Below, piece by piece: positions 1-8,724 of a stretch of 64,000 nucleotides of DNA. Made by a program: the position numbers and the translations under genes. The DNA comes from an uncultured Phycisphaerales bacterium. GTDB taxonomy: Bacteria > Planctomycetota > Phycisphaerae > Phycisphaerales > UBA1924. The stretch is taken from assembly GCA_937995595.1 (NCBI GenBank), contig CALKJW010000003.1:48853-112852 (forward strand), given 5' to 3'. Every line of letters starts with the position of its first letter. The stretch's first letter is position 1. The notes under the pieces are model-generated. The model was not told where the DNA came from, did not search any database, and saw only the letters and a list, made by a program, of their open reading frames with translations.

Positions 1-1
1 C

Positions 2-472
2 TGGCCGGTCATGGGGTGCGCCAACCTCGTCCGCCGCGCCGACTGGACCGCCGTCGGCGGGTACGAAGAGGCCTTCTTCCTCTACCGCAACGACGCGGAC
101 CTGGCGCTCAAACTCCTCGCGGCCGGGCGCGGCGTGCACTTCGACCCCTCGCTCATCGCCCTGCACGACACGCCCGCCGGCGCCGGCGCGCGCAAGAGCG
201 CTCGCTGGCACACCCTCGCGACGCGCAACTGGATCTGGCTCGCGCGCCGGCACGCGCACGGACGGCTCTCGGTCGCAGCCGCGATGCTCGGGTGGGCGTG
301 GGCGCACCGGCTGGCCGGGCTCAGCCCGTCGCGCCACTGGGCGACGCTCCGCGGCGGGTTCTCGGGCCTTTTCCGCGACCCACCGGCCCTCCCCGCCGAC
401 CTGCCGCGGCCCGACGGCACGCACCTGCTGCGCCTGCTGAACCTGCGCTTCGGCGCGGGCCGGCGCGGATAG
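2..472 (+). CDS. Glycosyltransferase family 2, C-terminal part (5' truncated by window edge)
   Basis: The reading frame is open from the first bases of the window, so the real start lies outside it; the ATG at 11 is probably internal. The visible residues contain the late part of a GT-A glycosyltransferase: a CANLVRR segment, then GGYEEAFFLYRNDADLALKLL, which fits the acceptor-binding helix region (GG-[FY]-[DE]-E-x-F-F...D-x-D) common in rhamnosyl- and other family 2 transferases. A basic, Trp-rich C-terminal tail (residues about 70-120, with LATRNWIWLARR) is typical of membrane-associated members. The role would be transfer of a sugar from a nucleotide-sugar during cell-surface polysaccharide synthesis, in the cytoplasm at the inner membrane. 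Substrate cannot be told. Confidence 0.75.
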   Translation, partial: WPVMGCANLVRRADWTAVGGYEEAFFLYRNDADLALKLLAAGRGVHFDPSLIALHDTPAGAGARKSARWHTLATRNWIWLARRHAHGRLSVAAAMLGWAWAHRLAGLSPSRHWATLRGGFSGLFRDPPALPADLPRPDGTHLLRLLNLRFGAGRRG

Positions 473-633
473 CCGCACTCCGGCGGCGCGTTATCGGCGA
501 TCGCGCGGCACGCTGTGCGGTTCGCGCCGGTTGACGCCGCGAACGGGGTATCGGCTCGGGGCCGATCGGTCACGACCCGCGCAAGAACGGGCGATTCTCC
601 CTCCCGGGCGAGGCCCTCGGGGAAAGGAGGATC

Positions 634-3186
634 ATGGCGCGGAGCCTTCGACGCCTTGGCGCAGCACGCCGCGAAAGCCGCGGCGTCGCCGCGCAGTTCT
701 CGGTCGAAGCGCTCGAGGCCCGCGTCCTGATGTTCGCGTGGACCGCGCAGGAGGTCTATCTGGCCGAACTGGTCAACCGCGCGCGGGCCAACCCGGCCGC
801 GGAGGGCCAGCGGCTGGGGCTCGACCTGGCCGCGGGGCTCAGCGGCGCGGAACTGGCGCGGCTGGTCCCGCAGGAGCCGCTGGCGCTCAACCCGGCGCTG
901 ACGCTCGCCGCGCGGGCCCACAGCCTCGACATGGGGGCCAACAACTACTTCAGCCACACGTCGCTCAACGGCATGAGCCCGACGCAGCGCGCCCAGGCCC
1001 AGGGCTACGGCGGCACCGTGGGCGAGAACATCGCCGCGGGCTACTCGAGCATCGACGTGCTGCACCGCGCGTGGCTGGAATCGGTCGGCCACCGCAAGAA
1101 CGTGCTCTCGCTGCACGCCTCGTTCGACGCCGACTTCCACTACGACGAACTGGGCGTGGGGCTGGCCTTCAACGCCGGCGGCACGTACCAGCACTACTTC
1201 ACGCAGAACTTCGGATACCAGGGCGCAAGCCCGGTCCGCTACGTCCTCGGCGTCGTCTACGACGACGCGAACGGCAACAACTTCTACACCATCGGCGAGG
1301 GCGCGGCGAACATCCGGATCGACGTGCTGTCGGGCCAGACGGTGATCGGGACGTACACGACCGACGCCGCGGGCAACTACCAGATCGTCGTCCCCAGCGG
1401 GTCGTACACGCTCCGCTTCACGAGTCTGGCGACGAACAACTTCATCGAGCAGGCGCTGACGGTCACGACGTACAACGTCAAGGCCGATGCGCTGCTGGCG
1501 CAGATCGACCCGCCCCCCCCGCCGCCCCCGCCTCCACCGCCCCCCCCGCCGCCGGACGATCACGCCAACGCCGGCAACTGGGCCAACGCGACGTCCTTCC
1601 TCACCGATCCGCAGACCGGCAACGGGACGCAGATCGGCATGATCGGCACCAGCGACGACTCGGACCTGTTCCGCTTCGTCGCGCCCGTGGCGGGCGCACA
1701 CACATTCTCGGCGAGCAACCTCGGCGCTGGCACGCTGCGCATCCGCGTCTACAGCGCCGGCGGCGCGCTGCTGACGACGCTGACGGCCGGGCCCGCGGGC
1801 AGCACGCCCGCGTACGTGCTGACCGCGTCGATCAACCAGACCTTCTTCTTCCTCGTTGACGCGACAACCTTTGTTTCGGCCAGCAACTACCTCCTGCTCG
1901 TGCAGGGCCCGACCGACAGCGGCGGGGGCGGCGGCGGTGGTGGGGGCGGCGGTGGTGGTGGAGGCGGCGGTGGTGACGGGGGTGGCGATGGCGGCGGCGC
2001 CGGTGGTGGTAGTGGTGGTGGTGGGGATGGGGGCGGGGGGAGCGGTGGCGGCTCAGAGGCCGGCGTGCCCGGCCCCGGTGAACTGGCCGAGCCTTCGCTC
2101 CCGATCATGGGAACCACGCTGCTCGACGGCCGCACCGGGTACGCCTTCCTGAACGCCGCGCTGCGCCCGGTCTTCGCCGTGCGCAACACCGACGGCACGT
2201 GGGAGAGCATCGACATCCTGTCCGTCGCGGGCGGGCTCGACGCCTCCAGCCGCGTGATCTCGTGGACCGACACGCGCGACGGCGTGACGTACGTCGCCGC
2301 GACCTCGAACACGGGCCTCCTGCTCTTCACCCAGCGCATCGACGGCACGTGGTCGGCCCGCAACCTCAGCGCCGAACTGAACAAGCCGGTCATCAACGGC
2401 CCGCTGACCGTCTTCGTCGAGACCAACGGGCGGGCGCACATCGCCGGGCTCAACCGGCAGGGCAAACTGCTCGACTACCGCATGCTGGCGCAGTCCAACG
2501 ACGACGGCTCGGCGCGCTGGGCCTTCCAGAACGTCTCGAACACGCACCTGCGCGCCCGCGGCAAGCCGATGCCCAGCCTGCAGGGCGAACTCGTCTCGTT
2601 TGTCACCACCAACAACACCTGGAACATCGCCGCGCTCGACCGGCAGGGCCGCATCCAGTTGTTCTTCAAGCAGCGCAACCTCCGCTGGGACGTGCAGAAC
2701 GTCTCCGCCGTCGCCGGCACGCCCGCGCTGGTCGGCACGCTCACGGCCTACCAGTTGCCCGACCGCTCGATCTCGATCATCGGCGCCGCCGCGAACGGCA
2801 ACCTCTGGCGCACCGGCGTCGAGCCCGGCGGCGAGTGGACCAGCGAGAACATCTCGCGCGGGCTGGCCAACAACCGCAAGCCCCGCGCCGGCGGCGTCAC
2901 CTCGGTCGTCAACGCCGACGGCGTGCCGCACATCGCCGGGCTCAACGCCGCCGGCCGCATCGTGCTCTACCGCTTCAACGCCAACAACGGCCGCTGGGTC
3001 GTCACGGTCCCTTCGAACCTCGCGGGCGGCCCGAACCTCGCCGGCCCGCTCACGCTCATGACCGGGGCCGACGGCACGTCGCTGAGCATCGCCGGTCAGG
3101 ACGCCAACGGCCACGTGATCCGCTTTGCGTGGAGCGCCGGCGGCGGATGGTCGTTCGAGGACGTGTCGGTCGCCCTCGCCGCGTAG
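634..3186 (+). CDS. Large secreted CAP-domain (SCP/PR1-like) protein with SdrD-like, PPC-like and repeat domains
   Basis: 850 residues. The ATG at 634 follows an unusually strong Shine-Dalgarno (AAAGGAGG at 623-630), which fixes the start. Residues 23-33 (SVEALEARVLM) resemble the planctomycete LEPRxLL motif found at the start of extracellular proteins. A CAP domain spans about 36-190, with the expected His108 (NYFSHTS), Glu131 (GENIA) and His153 (SVGHRKNV). Next comes an SdrD B-like segment (VLGVVYDDANGNN, about 205-285), a 15-proline run, a pre-peptidase C-terminal-like domain (about 305-425), a Gly-rich linker of about 44 residues, and a C-terminal repeat region with recurring HIAGLN-type strands, probably a beta-propeller. 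It is inferred to be a cell-surface protein; CAP activity (lipid binding or proteolysis) is unknown here. Confidence 0.85.
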   Translation: MARSLRRLGAARRESRGVAAQFSVEALEARVLMFAWTAQEVYLAELVNRARANPAAEGQRLGLDLAAGLSGAELARLVPQEPLALNPALTLAARAHSLDMGANNYFSHTSLNGMSPTQRAQAQGYGGTVGENIAAGYSSIDVLHRAWLESVGHRKNVLSLHASFDADFHYDELGVGLAFNAGGTYQHYFTQNFGYQGASPVRYVLGVVYDDANGNNFYTIGEGAANIRIDVLSGQTVIGTYTTDAAGNYQIVVPSGSYTLRFTSLATNNFIEQALTVTTYNVKADALLAQIDPPPPPPPPPPPPPPPDDHANAGNWANATSFLTDPQTGNGTQIGMIGTSDDSDLFRFVAPVAGAHTFSASNLGAGTLRIRVYSAGGALLTTLTAGPAGSTPAYVLTASINQTFFFLVDATTFVSASNYLLLVQGPTDSGGGGGGGGGGGGGGGGGGDGGGDGGGAGGGSGGGGDGGGGSGGGSEAGVPGPGELAEPSLPIMGTTLLDGRTGYAFLNAALRPVFAVRNTDGTWESIDILSVAGGLDASSRVISWTDTRDGVTYVAATSNTGLLLFTQRIDGTWSARNLSAELNKPVINGPLTVFVETNGRAHIAGLNRQGKLLDYRMLAQSNDDGSARWAFQNVSNTHLRARGKPMPSLQGELVSFVTTNNTWNIAALDRQGRIQLFFKQRNLRWDVQNVSAVAGTPALVGTLTAYQLPDRSISIIGAAANGNLWRTGVEPGGEWTSENISRGLANNRKPRAGGVTSVVNADGVPHIAGLNAAGRIVLYRFNANNGRWVVTVPSNLAGGPNLAGPLTLMTGADGTSLSIAGQDANGHVIRFAWSAGGGWSFEDVSVALAA
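1510..1554 (+). repeat. Proline-codon run (15 consecutive Pro)
   Basis: Forty-five bases encode 15 prolines in a row inside the CAP-domain protein. They separate the SdrD-like segment from the PPC-like domain and probably act as a rigid extended spacer. Confidence 0.9.
1921..2052 (+). repeat. Glycine-codon low-complexity tract
   Basis: About 132 bases of GGN codons (mostly ggc/ggt with occasional gat, gcc, agc) encode a flexible Gly-rich linker of about 44 residues before the C-terminal repeat domain of the CAP protein. Such tracts are prone to length change by slippage. Confidence 0.9.
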
Positions 3187-3210
3187 GCCGCGCGCGGCCA
3201 ACAATCGGGC

Positions 3211-3867
3211 ATGATCAAGCCATTGCTGACGTTCGCGCTGCCCGCGGCCGCGCTGGTGCTTCCCGGGTGCGTGACGGGCCACGACGGCCCGCCGCGAGGA
3301 GGCCTGACAACGCTCACGCACTACATGGTCGGCTCCTACTCCAGCGCCAAACTGGCTGAGAAGGACCCCGAGAACTTCCGCGACATCCGGCTGGAGATGG
3401 TCCGCATCTGGCCGCAGCGCAACGACGGCGTGTGGCTCTACGTCGAGCAGGCCGCGGCCGACGCGCTCGACCGACCCTACCGCCAGCGCGTCTACCGGCT
3501 GACCGCCAACACCGACGGCACGCTGCGCTCCGACGTGTACACGCTGCCGGAGCCGGCGCTGCGCTTCGCCGGCGCGTGGCGCGAACCCGAGAAACTCGCG
3601 GGCGTCACGCCCGACGCGCTCACGCTCAAGGACGGCTGCGCCATCACGCTCACGTGGCACAACTGCCGCGAGATCTTCACCGGCTCGACCACCGGCACCG
3701 GCTGCGAGAGCACGCTGCAGGGCGCGACCTACGCCACCAGCGAGGTGAACATCAGCCCCTACGGGATGATCACGTGGGACCGCGGCTACGACCGCGCGGG
3801 CAACCAGGTCTGGGGCTCGACCGCGGGCGGGTACGTGTTCGTCAAGCAGGGTGGCGCGGAGCAATAG
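3211..3867 (+). CDS. CpcT/CpeT-family lipoprotein
   Basis: 218 residues. A signal peptide ends in a lipobox, LPGC with Cys20, so the protein should be lipid-anchored. The rest matches the CpcT/CpeT chromophore-lyase fold: MVGSYSSAKLAEKDPENFRDI near the start, WLYVEQ, then GCESTLQGATYATSEVNISP and a closing WDRGYD...GGYVFVK. In cyanobacteria this family attaches phycobilins to phycobiliproteins. Nothing in the window suggests phycobilisomes, and homologues are known in non-photosynthetic bacteria, so the ligand here is unknown. It starts 24 nt after the CAP-protein stop and is followed by a convergent gene. Confidence 0.8.
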   Translation: MIKPLLTFALPAAALVLPGCVTGHDGPPRGGLTTLTHYMVGSYSSAKLAEKDPENFRDIRLEMVRIWPQRNDGVWLYVEQAAADALDRPYRQRVYRLTANTDGTLRSDVYTLPEPALRFAGAWREPEKLAGVTPDALTLKDGCAITLTWHNCREIFTGSTTGTGCESTLQGATYATSEVNISPYGMITWDRGYDRAGNQVWGSTAGGYVFVKQGGAEQ

Positions 3868-3887
3868 CCGCGCAGGACCGCGGCCAC

Positions 3888-4370
3888 TCATCCGACCAGC
3901 AGGTTCAGCATCGACCGCCACTCGCCGTAGCGGTACTCGACGCCGTGCCGGTCGTGGAGAGCGCGGATCTCGGCCAGCAGGCGCTCGCTCAGGTCCTGCT
4001 GCCACCGCTGCGCCGAGCGGTCGCAGAAGTACACGCGGCAGCCGAGCGGCTTGATCTCGTGCACGCCGCAGAGGTTCCGGACCTGGAACGGGCACGGCCC
4101 CCTGTCCCCTCCCGCGGCGGCCGGCGGGGGCGACACGCTCACCGGCCGCTCACGCGCGCCCAGCACCGTGTACGCCGCCTCCAGCCCCGACACGTAGAGC
4201 AGGTGCCCGGCCTTCTCGAAGTTGCAGCACCGCCCCGAGGCCCAGCACGCCGGCCCGCGCTCGGCGATCGCGCGCGCCGCGTCGGCGTACACGGCTCCGA
4301 GGTCGCGCCGCACCTCCGGCCGCGCCGCGGCGTCGAGCCAGTGCCGCGCCAGGTGAGCCCCGTCGGTCAT
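3888..4370 (-). CDS. YkgJ-family cysteine-cluster protein (1)
   Basis: 160 residues. The conserved pattern is CWASGRCCNF (residues about 42-51), then CPF, then CGVHEIKPLGCRVYFC. This is the zinc- or iron-chelating cysteine cluster of the YkgJ/UPF0153 family, whose biochemical role is unknown. It is the last gene of a three-gene unit with a PP2C phosphatase and a second YkgJ-type gene. The gap to the preceding gene is 25 nt. The cluster may bind metal; the phosphatase link is only positional. Confidence 0.8.
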   Translation of the reverse strand: MTDGAHLARHWLDAAARPEVRRDLGAVYADAARAIAERGPACWASGRCCNFEKAGHLLYVSGLEAAYTVLGARERPVSVSPPPAAAGGDRGPCPFQVRNLCGVHEIKPLGCRVYFCDRSAQRWQQDLSERLLAEIRALHDRHGVEYRYGEWRSMLNLLVG

Positions 4371-4395
4371 TCGATCGCTCCGAGGTCAATATAAG

Positions 4396-4884
4396 TTAGA
4401 TATCGCAGGCGTCGCGCTGCACGCGGATCTGCACCAGCGTGTGCTTCCGGCCCTTGTCGATGCCCGGGCAGACGCGCTTGGCCCGCTCCCACGTCTGGCG
4501 CGAGCGCACCACGCTCGGCCAGAACGGCCACGTGCGGCACTGCAGCGGCCGGTCCTCGTACACCCCGCACACCGCCTTGCCGGGGACCGACTCGCGGTCG
4601 AGAAACTCGCAGTCCAGCCCGTGCGCCGTGCGCTTCTCGCGCAGCGACCGGCCCTCGCTGGTCACGTGCGTGTGTCTCTTTGTGAACTCCGCGACCGACA
4701 GGCCCAGCCGCCCGGCCAGCGCGGCGATCTCGTCGTCGCTCACCAGCACGTAGCCCTCCGGGCCCGAGCAGCAGTTCCCGCACATCGTGCACGAAAAGCG
4801 CAGGCCCGTCCCGTCGCGCCCCGACTCGGGGTCGGGCACGGCGAACCACTCCGGCTCGGTCGGCCTGGCTGCGCCCCGGCTCAC
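4396..4884 (-). CDS. YkgJ-family cysteine-cluster protein (2)
   Basis: 162 residues if it starts at the GTG at 4884, which overlaps the TGA of the upstream phosphatase gene as GTGA, a translational-coupling arrangement. The longer open frame upstream is the shadow of that phosphatase. The cluster reads FSCTMCGNCCSGPEGYV, then CEFL, then CGVYEDRPLQCRTWPFWP, a classic YkgJ/Fe-S-like chelating set. It is only distantly similar to the downstream YkgJ gene, so the pair is not a recent duplication. Function unknown. Confidence 0.8.
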   Translation of the reverse strand: MSRGAARPTEPEWFAVPDPESGRDGTGLRFSCTMCGNCCSGPEGYVLVSDDEIAALAGRLGLSVAEFTKRHTHVTSEGRSLREKRTAHGLDCEFLDRESVPGKAVCGVYEDRPLQCRTWPFWPSVVRSRQTWERAKRVCPGIDKGRKHTLVQIRVQRDACDI

Positions 4885-6212
4885 GCGCCCTGCCCCCCTT
4901 TGGCCGCCCCGTCCTCCCCCGCCACCTTGAACACCACCAGCGTCTGGTCGTCGTCGCGCGTACGCGAGTTGGTGTGGCGGAACAGCGCGGCGTGCACGCT
5001 GTCCACCACGCAATCCGGCTCGCCCGAGCACAACCGCAGCGCGGCGTCGAGCCCATCGGTGCCGAACATCTCGCGCTTCGCGTTGAACGCCTCCGTCACC
5101 CCGTCGGTGTACAGCACGACCGTCTGCCCGGCCCGCAGCGCGACTTGGTGCTGGGCGTACCGCTCGCCGGACGCGATCCCCAGCGGGATGCCCGCGTCGC
5201 CGTCGAGAATGCTCACCTCGCCCGAGCGCGTGTCCTTGATCCGCGGCGGCGGGTGCCCGGCCAGCGCGTAACTCAGCACGCGCGTCGCCGGGTCGTACAC
5301 GCCGAAGAACGCGGTGACGAACGACCGCTCCATCTCCGCCGCGGCGAGGCGGTCGTTGGCGTAGGCCAGCACCCGCGCGGGGCCGTCGGCCAGCCCCGGG
5401 TGCCCGTGCAGGATGGCGTGGAGCATCGCCATGACCGTCGCCGCGCCCGGCCCGTGCCCGGCGACGTCGGCGATCAGGATCCCCCACTTCCCGTCGGGCA
5501 GGTCGAAGAAGTCGTAGTAGTCGCCGCCGGCCTGCTCGCTGGTCAGGTAACTGGTCGCGAAGACCAGGCCGGGAATCTGCGGGTTGGCCTTGGGCAGCAG
5601 CGCCTGCTGCACGCGCGCCACTTCCTCGAACTGCTGGTGCAGGCGGTCGTTGAGTTTGCGGATCTGGTCGATCGAGACCAGGTTCTTGGTCATCGCGCCG
5701 AACAGGTTGACCGACAGCAACTGCTGCTCAAGGTCGGTCTCGGTGAACCCCTCCGCGTCGCGCTTGAACTGAAAGACCCAGTTCAGCACCTTCCCGCCGT
5801 CGAAGATCGGGATCGCCAGGCAACTCCGCATGTCGGCCAGGTCGCTCCCGAGCACCGGGTCGTCGGAGAGGTCCAAGGGGCTGATGACCCGCGGCTCCTC
5901 CGCGGCGATCAGCCCGCCCAGGAACCCGCCCGACCGCGCCGGCAGCCTCGCCCAGTTCTTCCAAGGGTCGATGATCCGGTGGCGGAACGGCCCGCCGGGC
6001 TCCAGCGTCCGGCCCATGCGCGTGATCTTGTACTGCCCCGGCGGCATGTTCCGCACCGACACCGAGACCACCGCGTCGATCGGCCGCAGACGGCCGATCC
6101 GCGCGCTGTACGCCTGCACCGCCTGCTCCGGCTCGGTGGCGCGGCTCACCTCCTCGAGCATCTCAAGAAGGATCGCGATCCGCAGGTTCGATTGGACGGA
6201 CGCCTCGGGCAC
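4881..6212 (-). CDS. GAF-like plus SpoIIE/RsbU-type PP2C serine phosphatase
   Basis: 443 residues. The N-terminal ~170 residues look like a GAF sensor domain (SCLAIPIFDGGKVLNWVFQFK), followed by a short coiled linker (LNDRLHQQFEEVARVQQALLPK). The PP2C_SIG phosphatase domain then carries the metal-binding acidic residues: GGDYYDFF, LIADVAGHGPGAA, VLYTDGVTEA and RDDDQTLVVF near the end. Such proteins dephosphorylate anti-sigma-factor antagonists in partner-switching pathways. No kinase or STAS partner is encoded nearby. It heads an operon with two cysteine-cluster genes, overlapping the first by 4 nt. Confidence 0.9.
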   Translation of the reverse strand: MPEASVQSNLRIAILLEMLEEVSRATEPEQAVQAYSARIGRLRPIDAVVSVSVRNMPPGQYKITRMGRTLEPGGPFRHRIIDPWKNWARLPARSGGFLGGLIAAEEPRVISPLDLSDDPVLGSDLADMRSCLAIPIFDGGKVLNWVFQFKRDAEGFTETDLEQQLLSVNLFGAMTKNLVSIDQIRKLNDRLHQQFEEVARVQQALLPKANPQIPGLVFATSYLTSEQAGGDYYDFFDLPDGKWGILIADVAGHGPGAATVMAMLHAILHGHPGLADGPARVLAYANDRLAAAEMERSFVTAFFGVYDPATRVLSYALAGHPPPRIKDTRSGEVSILDGDAGIPLGIASGERYAQHQVALRAGQTVVLYTDGVTEAFNAKREMFGTDGLDAALRLCSGEPDCVVDSVHAALFRHTNSRTRDDDQTLVVFKVAGEDGAAKGGQGA

Positions 6213-6246
6213 GGGGGAGTGTAGGGACGCGGCAATCTGTCCGAAC

Positions 6247-6861
6247 TCAGGCCGTCCCGCACGCCTTCTCCACCCGCTCCCGCGCGCCCGCCGCTTCGGC
6301 GCACGCGCGGCCGCCCTCGGCCTCCAGCCGCGTCCGCTCGGCCCCGTCCGTCTCCAGCGACAGGTTGATGCGCACGTTCCACCACGCGCCGCGCGCCGCG
6401 GCCTCGGCCAGCACCGCCGCGATGGCCAGATCCGACCGCAGGTGCGCGTTGCTCCGCCCCGCGAGGCTCTCGATCGTCCGCAACATCTCGACGCACAGCG
6501 CCAGCGCGGCGCGCGGGGCCGCGACCGCCGCGGCCGCCGCGCCCGGCAGTTCCGCCGCGCGCCGCGCGTCGCCCTCGGGCAGGCGCTGCAGTTCGTTCAC
6601 CAGCGCGTACGCCGCGGCGTCCTCGTCGGCCAGTTGCAGCAGCATGGCGCGGGTGCGCTGCAGCGCAGCGCCGGCCGATTCCAGATGCGACTGATGCTCG
6701 GCGAGGTTCTTCCTGCCGATCGAGTACGCAACGACCATGTGCGCCAGCGCCGCGGCGGTCGCGCCCGCGACGCACGCCGCCGCGCCCCCGCCCGGCGCGG
6801 GGCTCTTGGCCGCGAGTTGATCCAGAAAACCGCCGAGCGTCATCGCCGCGAACTGCGTCAT
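6247..6861 (-). CDS. Cyclodeaminase/cyclohydrolase family protein (FTCD C-terminal-like)
   Basis: 204 residues, almost entirely helical and Ala-rich. The N-terminal TLGGFLDQLAAKSPAPGGGAAA matches the folate-binding signature of formiminotetrahydrofolate cyclodeaminase and serine-cycle methenyl-THF cyclohydrolase FchA (SP-x-PGGGS/A). It would convert 5-formimino-THF to 5,10-methenyl-THF with ammonia release, or hydrolyse methenyl-THF. The glutamate formiminotransferase domain found in bifunctional FTCD is absent and no histidine-degradation genes are near. The neighbouring gene is divergent. Confidence 0.85.
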   Translation of the reverse strand: MTQFAAMTLGGFLDQLAAKSPAPGGGAAACVAGATAAALAHMVVAYSIGRKNLAEHQSHLESAGAALQRTRAMLLQLADEDAAAYALVNELQRLPEGDARRAAELPGAAAAAVAAPRAALALCVEMLRTIESLAGRSNAHLRSDLAIAAVLAEAAARGAWWNVRINLSLETDGAERTRLEAEGGRACAEAAGARERVEKACGTA

Positions 6862-6938
6862 GGGACCTCCGCCGCACAGCCTATGCGGAGACGGCGCGCC
6901 CCGCCGGGCAGGCCGGGCCCGTCCGCTACCATCGCGCC

Positions 6939-7316
6939 ATGGTGCTGCTCTACGACGGCGACTGCGCCCTGTGCACGCGGGCCGCGTCGCGCCTGCGGCG
7001 CTGGGGCGCGCCGGGCTCGGTCGAGGTCGTCTCGTTCCGCTCGTCCGGCGTGCTCGACCGGTTCCCGCAGGTTTCCGCCGCGGCGTGCGAGCGGGCGATG
7101 CAGTTGATCCTGCCCGACGGGCGCGTGATCTCGGGCGCTGAGGCCGGGTTCCGAATCCTCGCGACGCGCCGCTGGCTGCGGCCGCTCCTGTGGATCTACC
7201 ACGTGCCGGGCGTGCGGCAGGCGATCGACGCCGCGTACCGCGTCATCGCCCGGAACCGGATGCGCTTCGGCCGAGCCGGCGCGTGCCGCCACGGCGCCTG
7301 CGCGCGCGATCGGTAG
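6939..7316 (+). CDS. DCC1-like thiol-disulfide oxidoreductase family (DUF393) protein
   Basis: 125 residues. It opens with VLLYDGDCALC, the DxDC-x-x-C signature of the DCC/DUF393 family with Cys9 and Cys12 as the presumed redox pair, then a basic helix (RAASRLRRWG). The usual ILPDGRVISGAEAGFRIL segment follows at about residues 57-74. Members are small thioredoxin-like cytoplasmic proteins of unknown physiological substrate. It stands alone between divergent and convergent neighbours. Confidence 0.85.
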   Translation: MVLLYDGDCALCTRAASRLRRWGAPGSVEVVSFRSSGVLDRFPQVSAAACERAMQLILPDGRVISGAEAGFRILATRRWLRPLLWIYHVPGVRQAIDAAYRVIARNRMRFGRAGACRHGACARDR

Positions 7317-7331
7317 CCGGTCGCGGCGCCT

Positions 7332-8627
7332 TCAGCACCCCGCGAACCACGCCGCCAGAAACGCGAAGATGGCCGGCACCCCCGGCGTGCCGCCGAAGTT
7401 GAACGCCGCGGGCGCGCCGGCGAACCAGTCGGTCAGGAACGCGAAGATGTCCGCCACCTCGCGCGTGCCGTTGCCGTCGTAGTCCGCCGCGCACGGCATC
7501 GGGATCGTCGCGACCCACGCCTCCTGCTGGCCATCGGGGTTGATGCCGAAACCGACCAGCACCGTGCCGTCGTCGCTCATCGCCGTCACGCTCTGCAGGT
7601 GCCAGAGCGACATGCTCACGCCGCCGTTGACGAGCGCGGCGCGCACCGAGATCGCCGGCGCGCCAGCGTCCCACAGCATCGCCGTGTTGCCCGTGCCGCT
7701 GAGAAGGCACAGACCGACCGCGCGCCGGCCGCCGTTGGTCACGTCAAACGCGCCGCCCGAGTCGAACCCGACGGGGATCTCCAGATCGGTGCGGCCGTCG
7801 GCGGCGTTCCAGAGAAACGGCTTGCTCACGCCGAACTCGGTGAACGAGCCGACCACCGTCTGCCCATCGGGCGAGACACCGCGCGCGATGCCGACCCACT
7901 GGCCCGCCGAGATGTCCACCATGCCGCCGCCGTCGGTCCACCTCCACGGCCGGTTGACGAACGTCGCGTCGTTGGCGTTGCCGACAATCACCGAGCCATC
8001 CGCCGACATCGCTCGCGCGATGGTCTGGTGCCCCGGCCCCGCGACGACACCGGGGATCGTTCCCAGATCCACCATGCCCGTGCTCAAGGACCAGCGGAAC
8101 GCACGGGTGATCGGGAGCGGAGGGGGGACGCCGATCGGCGACTCCTGAAACTCGCCGCACGCGACCCCCGCATAGGCAGCGCACGCGTGCACAACCCCGC
8201 TGTAGCCGCCCGGTACCGGATACGGAATCGGCCCGGGCGGACCCGTCGGATCGCCCGGCGAGATCGTCCACACCACAGGCTGACGGAACCCCGCGCCATT
8301 GGTCGCCTCACCGAAGGCCACCCCTCCCCCGATATCCACCGCGCGGGCCTCCGCGGAGGTTCCGCCATCCAGTCGCGGCAGCCTCATCGGGCCGGACCAC
8401 GTGCCGTCCGGCTGCCGGATCCAGATGACGCCGCTCTCGGCCCCGTCGTTCGAACGCCCGACGATCGCCGACCCGTCCGCGGCGACACCGCTGGCGCGGC
8501 TCGAAAACGTCCCGCCCGGCAGGTCGCCCAGTCCGACAAACGAGTACGACGTCTGCGCCCTCCCCGCGACGGGCAGGAGCGACATCGCCAAGCACGACAC
8601 CGCCGCACAAGCGCGCTCGGATCGCAT
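7332..8627 (-). CDS. Secreted HAF-repeat-like protein with C-terminal GC-type dockerin
   Basis: 431 residues. A signal peptide ends near VAGRAQT. The body has recurrent HAF/beta-propeller-like units: GVAADGSAIVGRS, AMSADGSVIVGNA, GVSPDGQTVVGSF and AMSDDGTVLVGFG, each followed by a 'W..' strand. The C-terminus is a dockerin of the GC type: ADYDGNGTREVADIFAFLTDW, then a second half lacking Ca-ligand spacing (FNFGGTPGVPAIFAFLAAW) and a final Gly-Cys. It is presumed exported and surface-attached through the dockerin. It is one of five dockerin proteins in the window. Confidence 0.85.
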   Translation of the reverse strand: MRSERACAAVSCLAMSLLPVAGRAQTSYSFVGLGDLPGGTFSSRASGVAADGSAIVGRSNDGAESGVIWIRQPDGTWSGPMRLPRLDGGTSAEARAVDIGGGVAFGEATNGAGFRQPVVWTISPGDPTGPPGPIPYPVPGGYSGVVHACAAYAGVACGEFQESPIGVPPPLPITRAFRWSLSTGMVDLGTIPGVVAGPGHQTIARAMSADGSVIVGNANDATFVNRPWRWTDGGGMVDISAGQWVGIARGVSPDGQTVVGSFTEFGVSKPFLWNAADGRTDLEIPVGFDSGGAFDVTNGGRRAVGLCLLSGTGNTAMLWDAGAPAISVRAALVNGGVSMSLWHLQSVTAMSDDGTVLVGFGINPDGQQEAWVATIPMPCAADYDGNGTREVADIFAFLTDWFAGAPAAFNFGGTPGVPAIFAFLAAWFAGC

Positions 8628-8724
8628 GGACAGCCTCCGCTCGGTTCAGAATACAGCCTACCGCGCGTTGCCCGCTCGCACCAGAACGTTGTTCGTCAAT
8701 CGAACGCGGAACCCGCCGCCGCCC

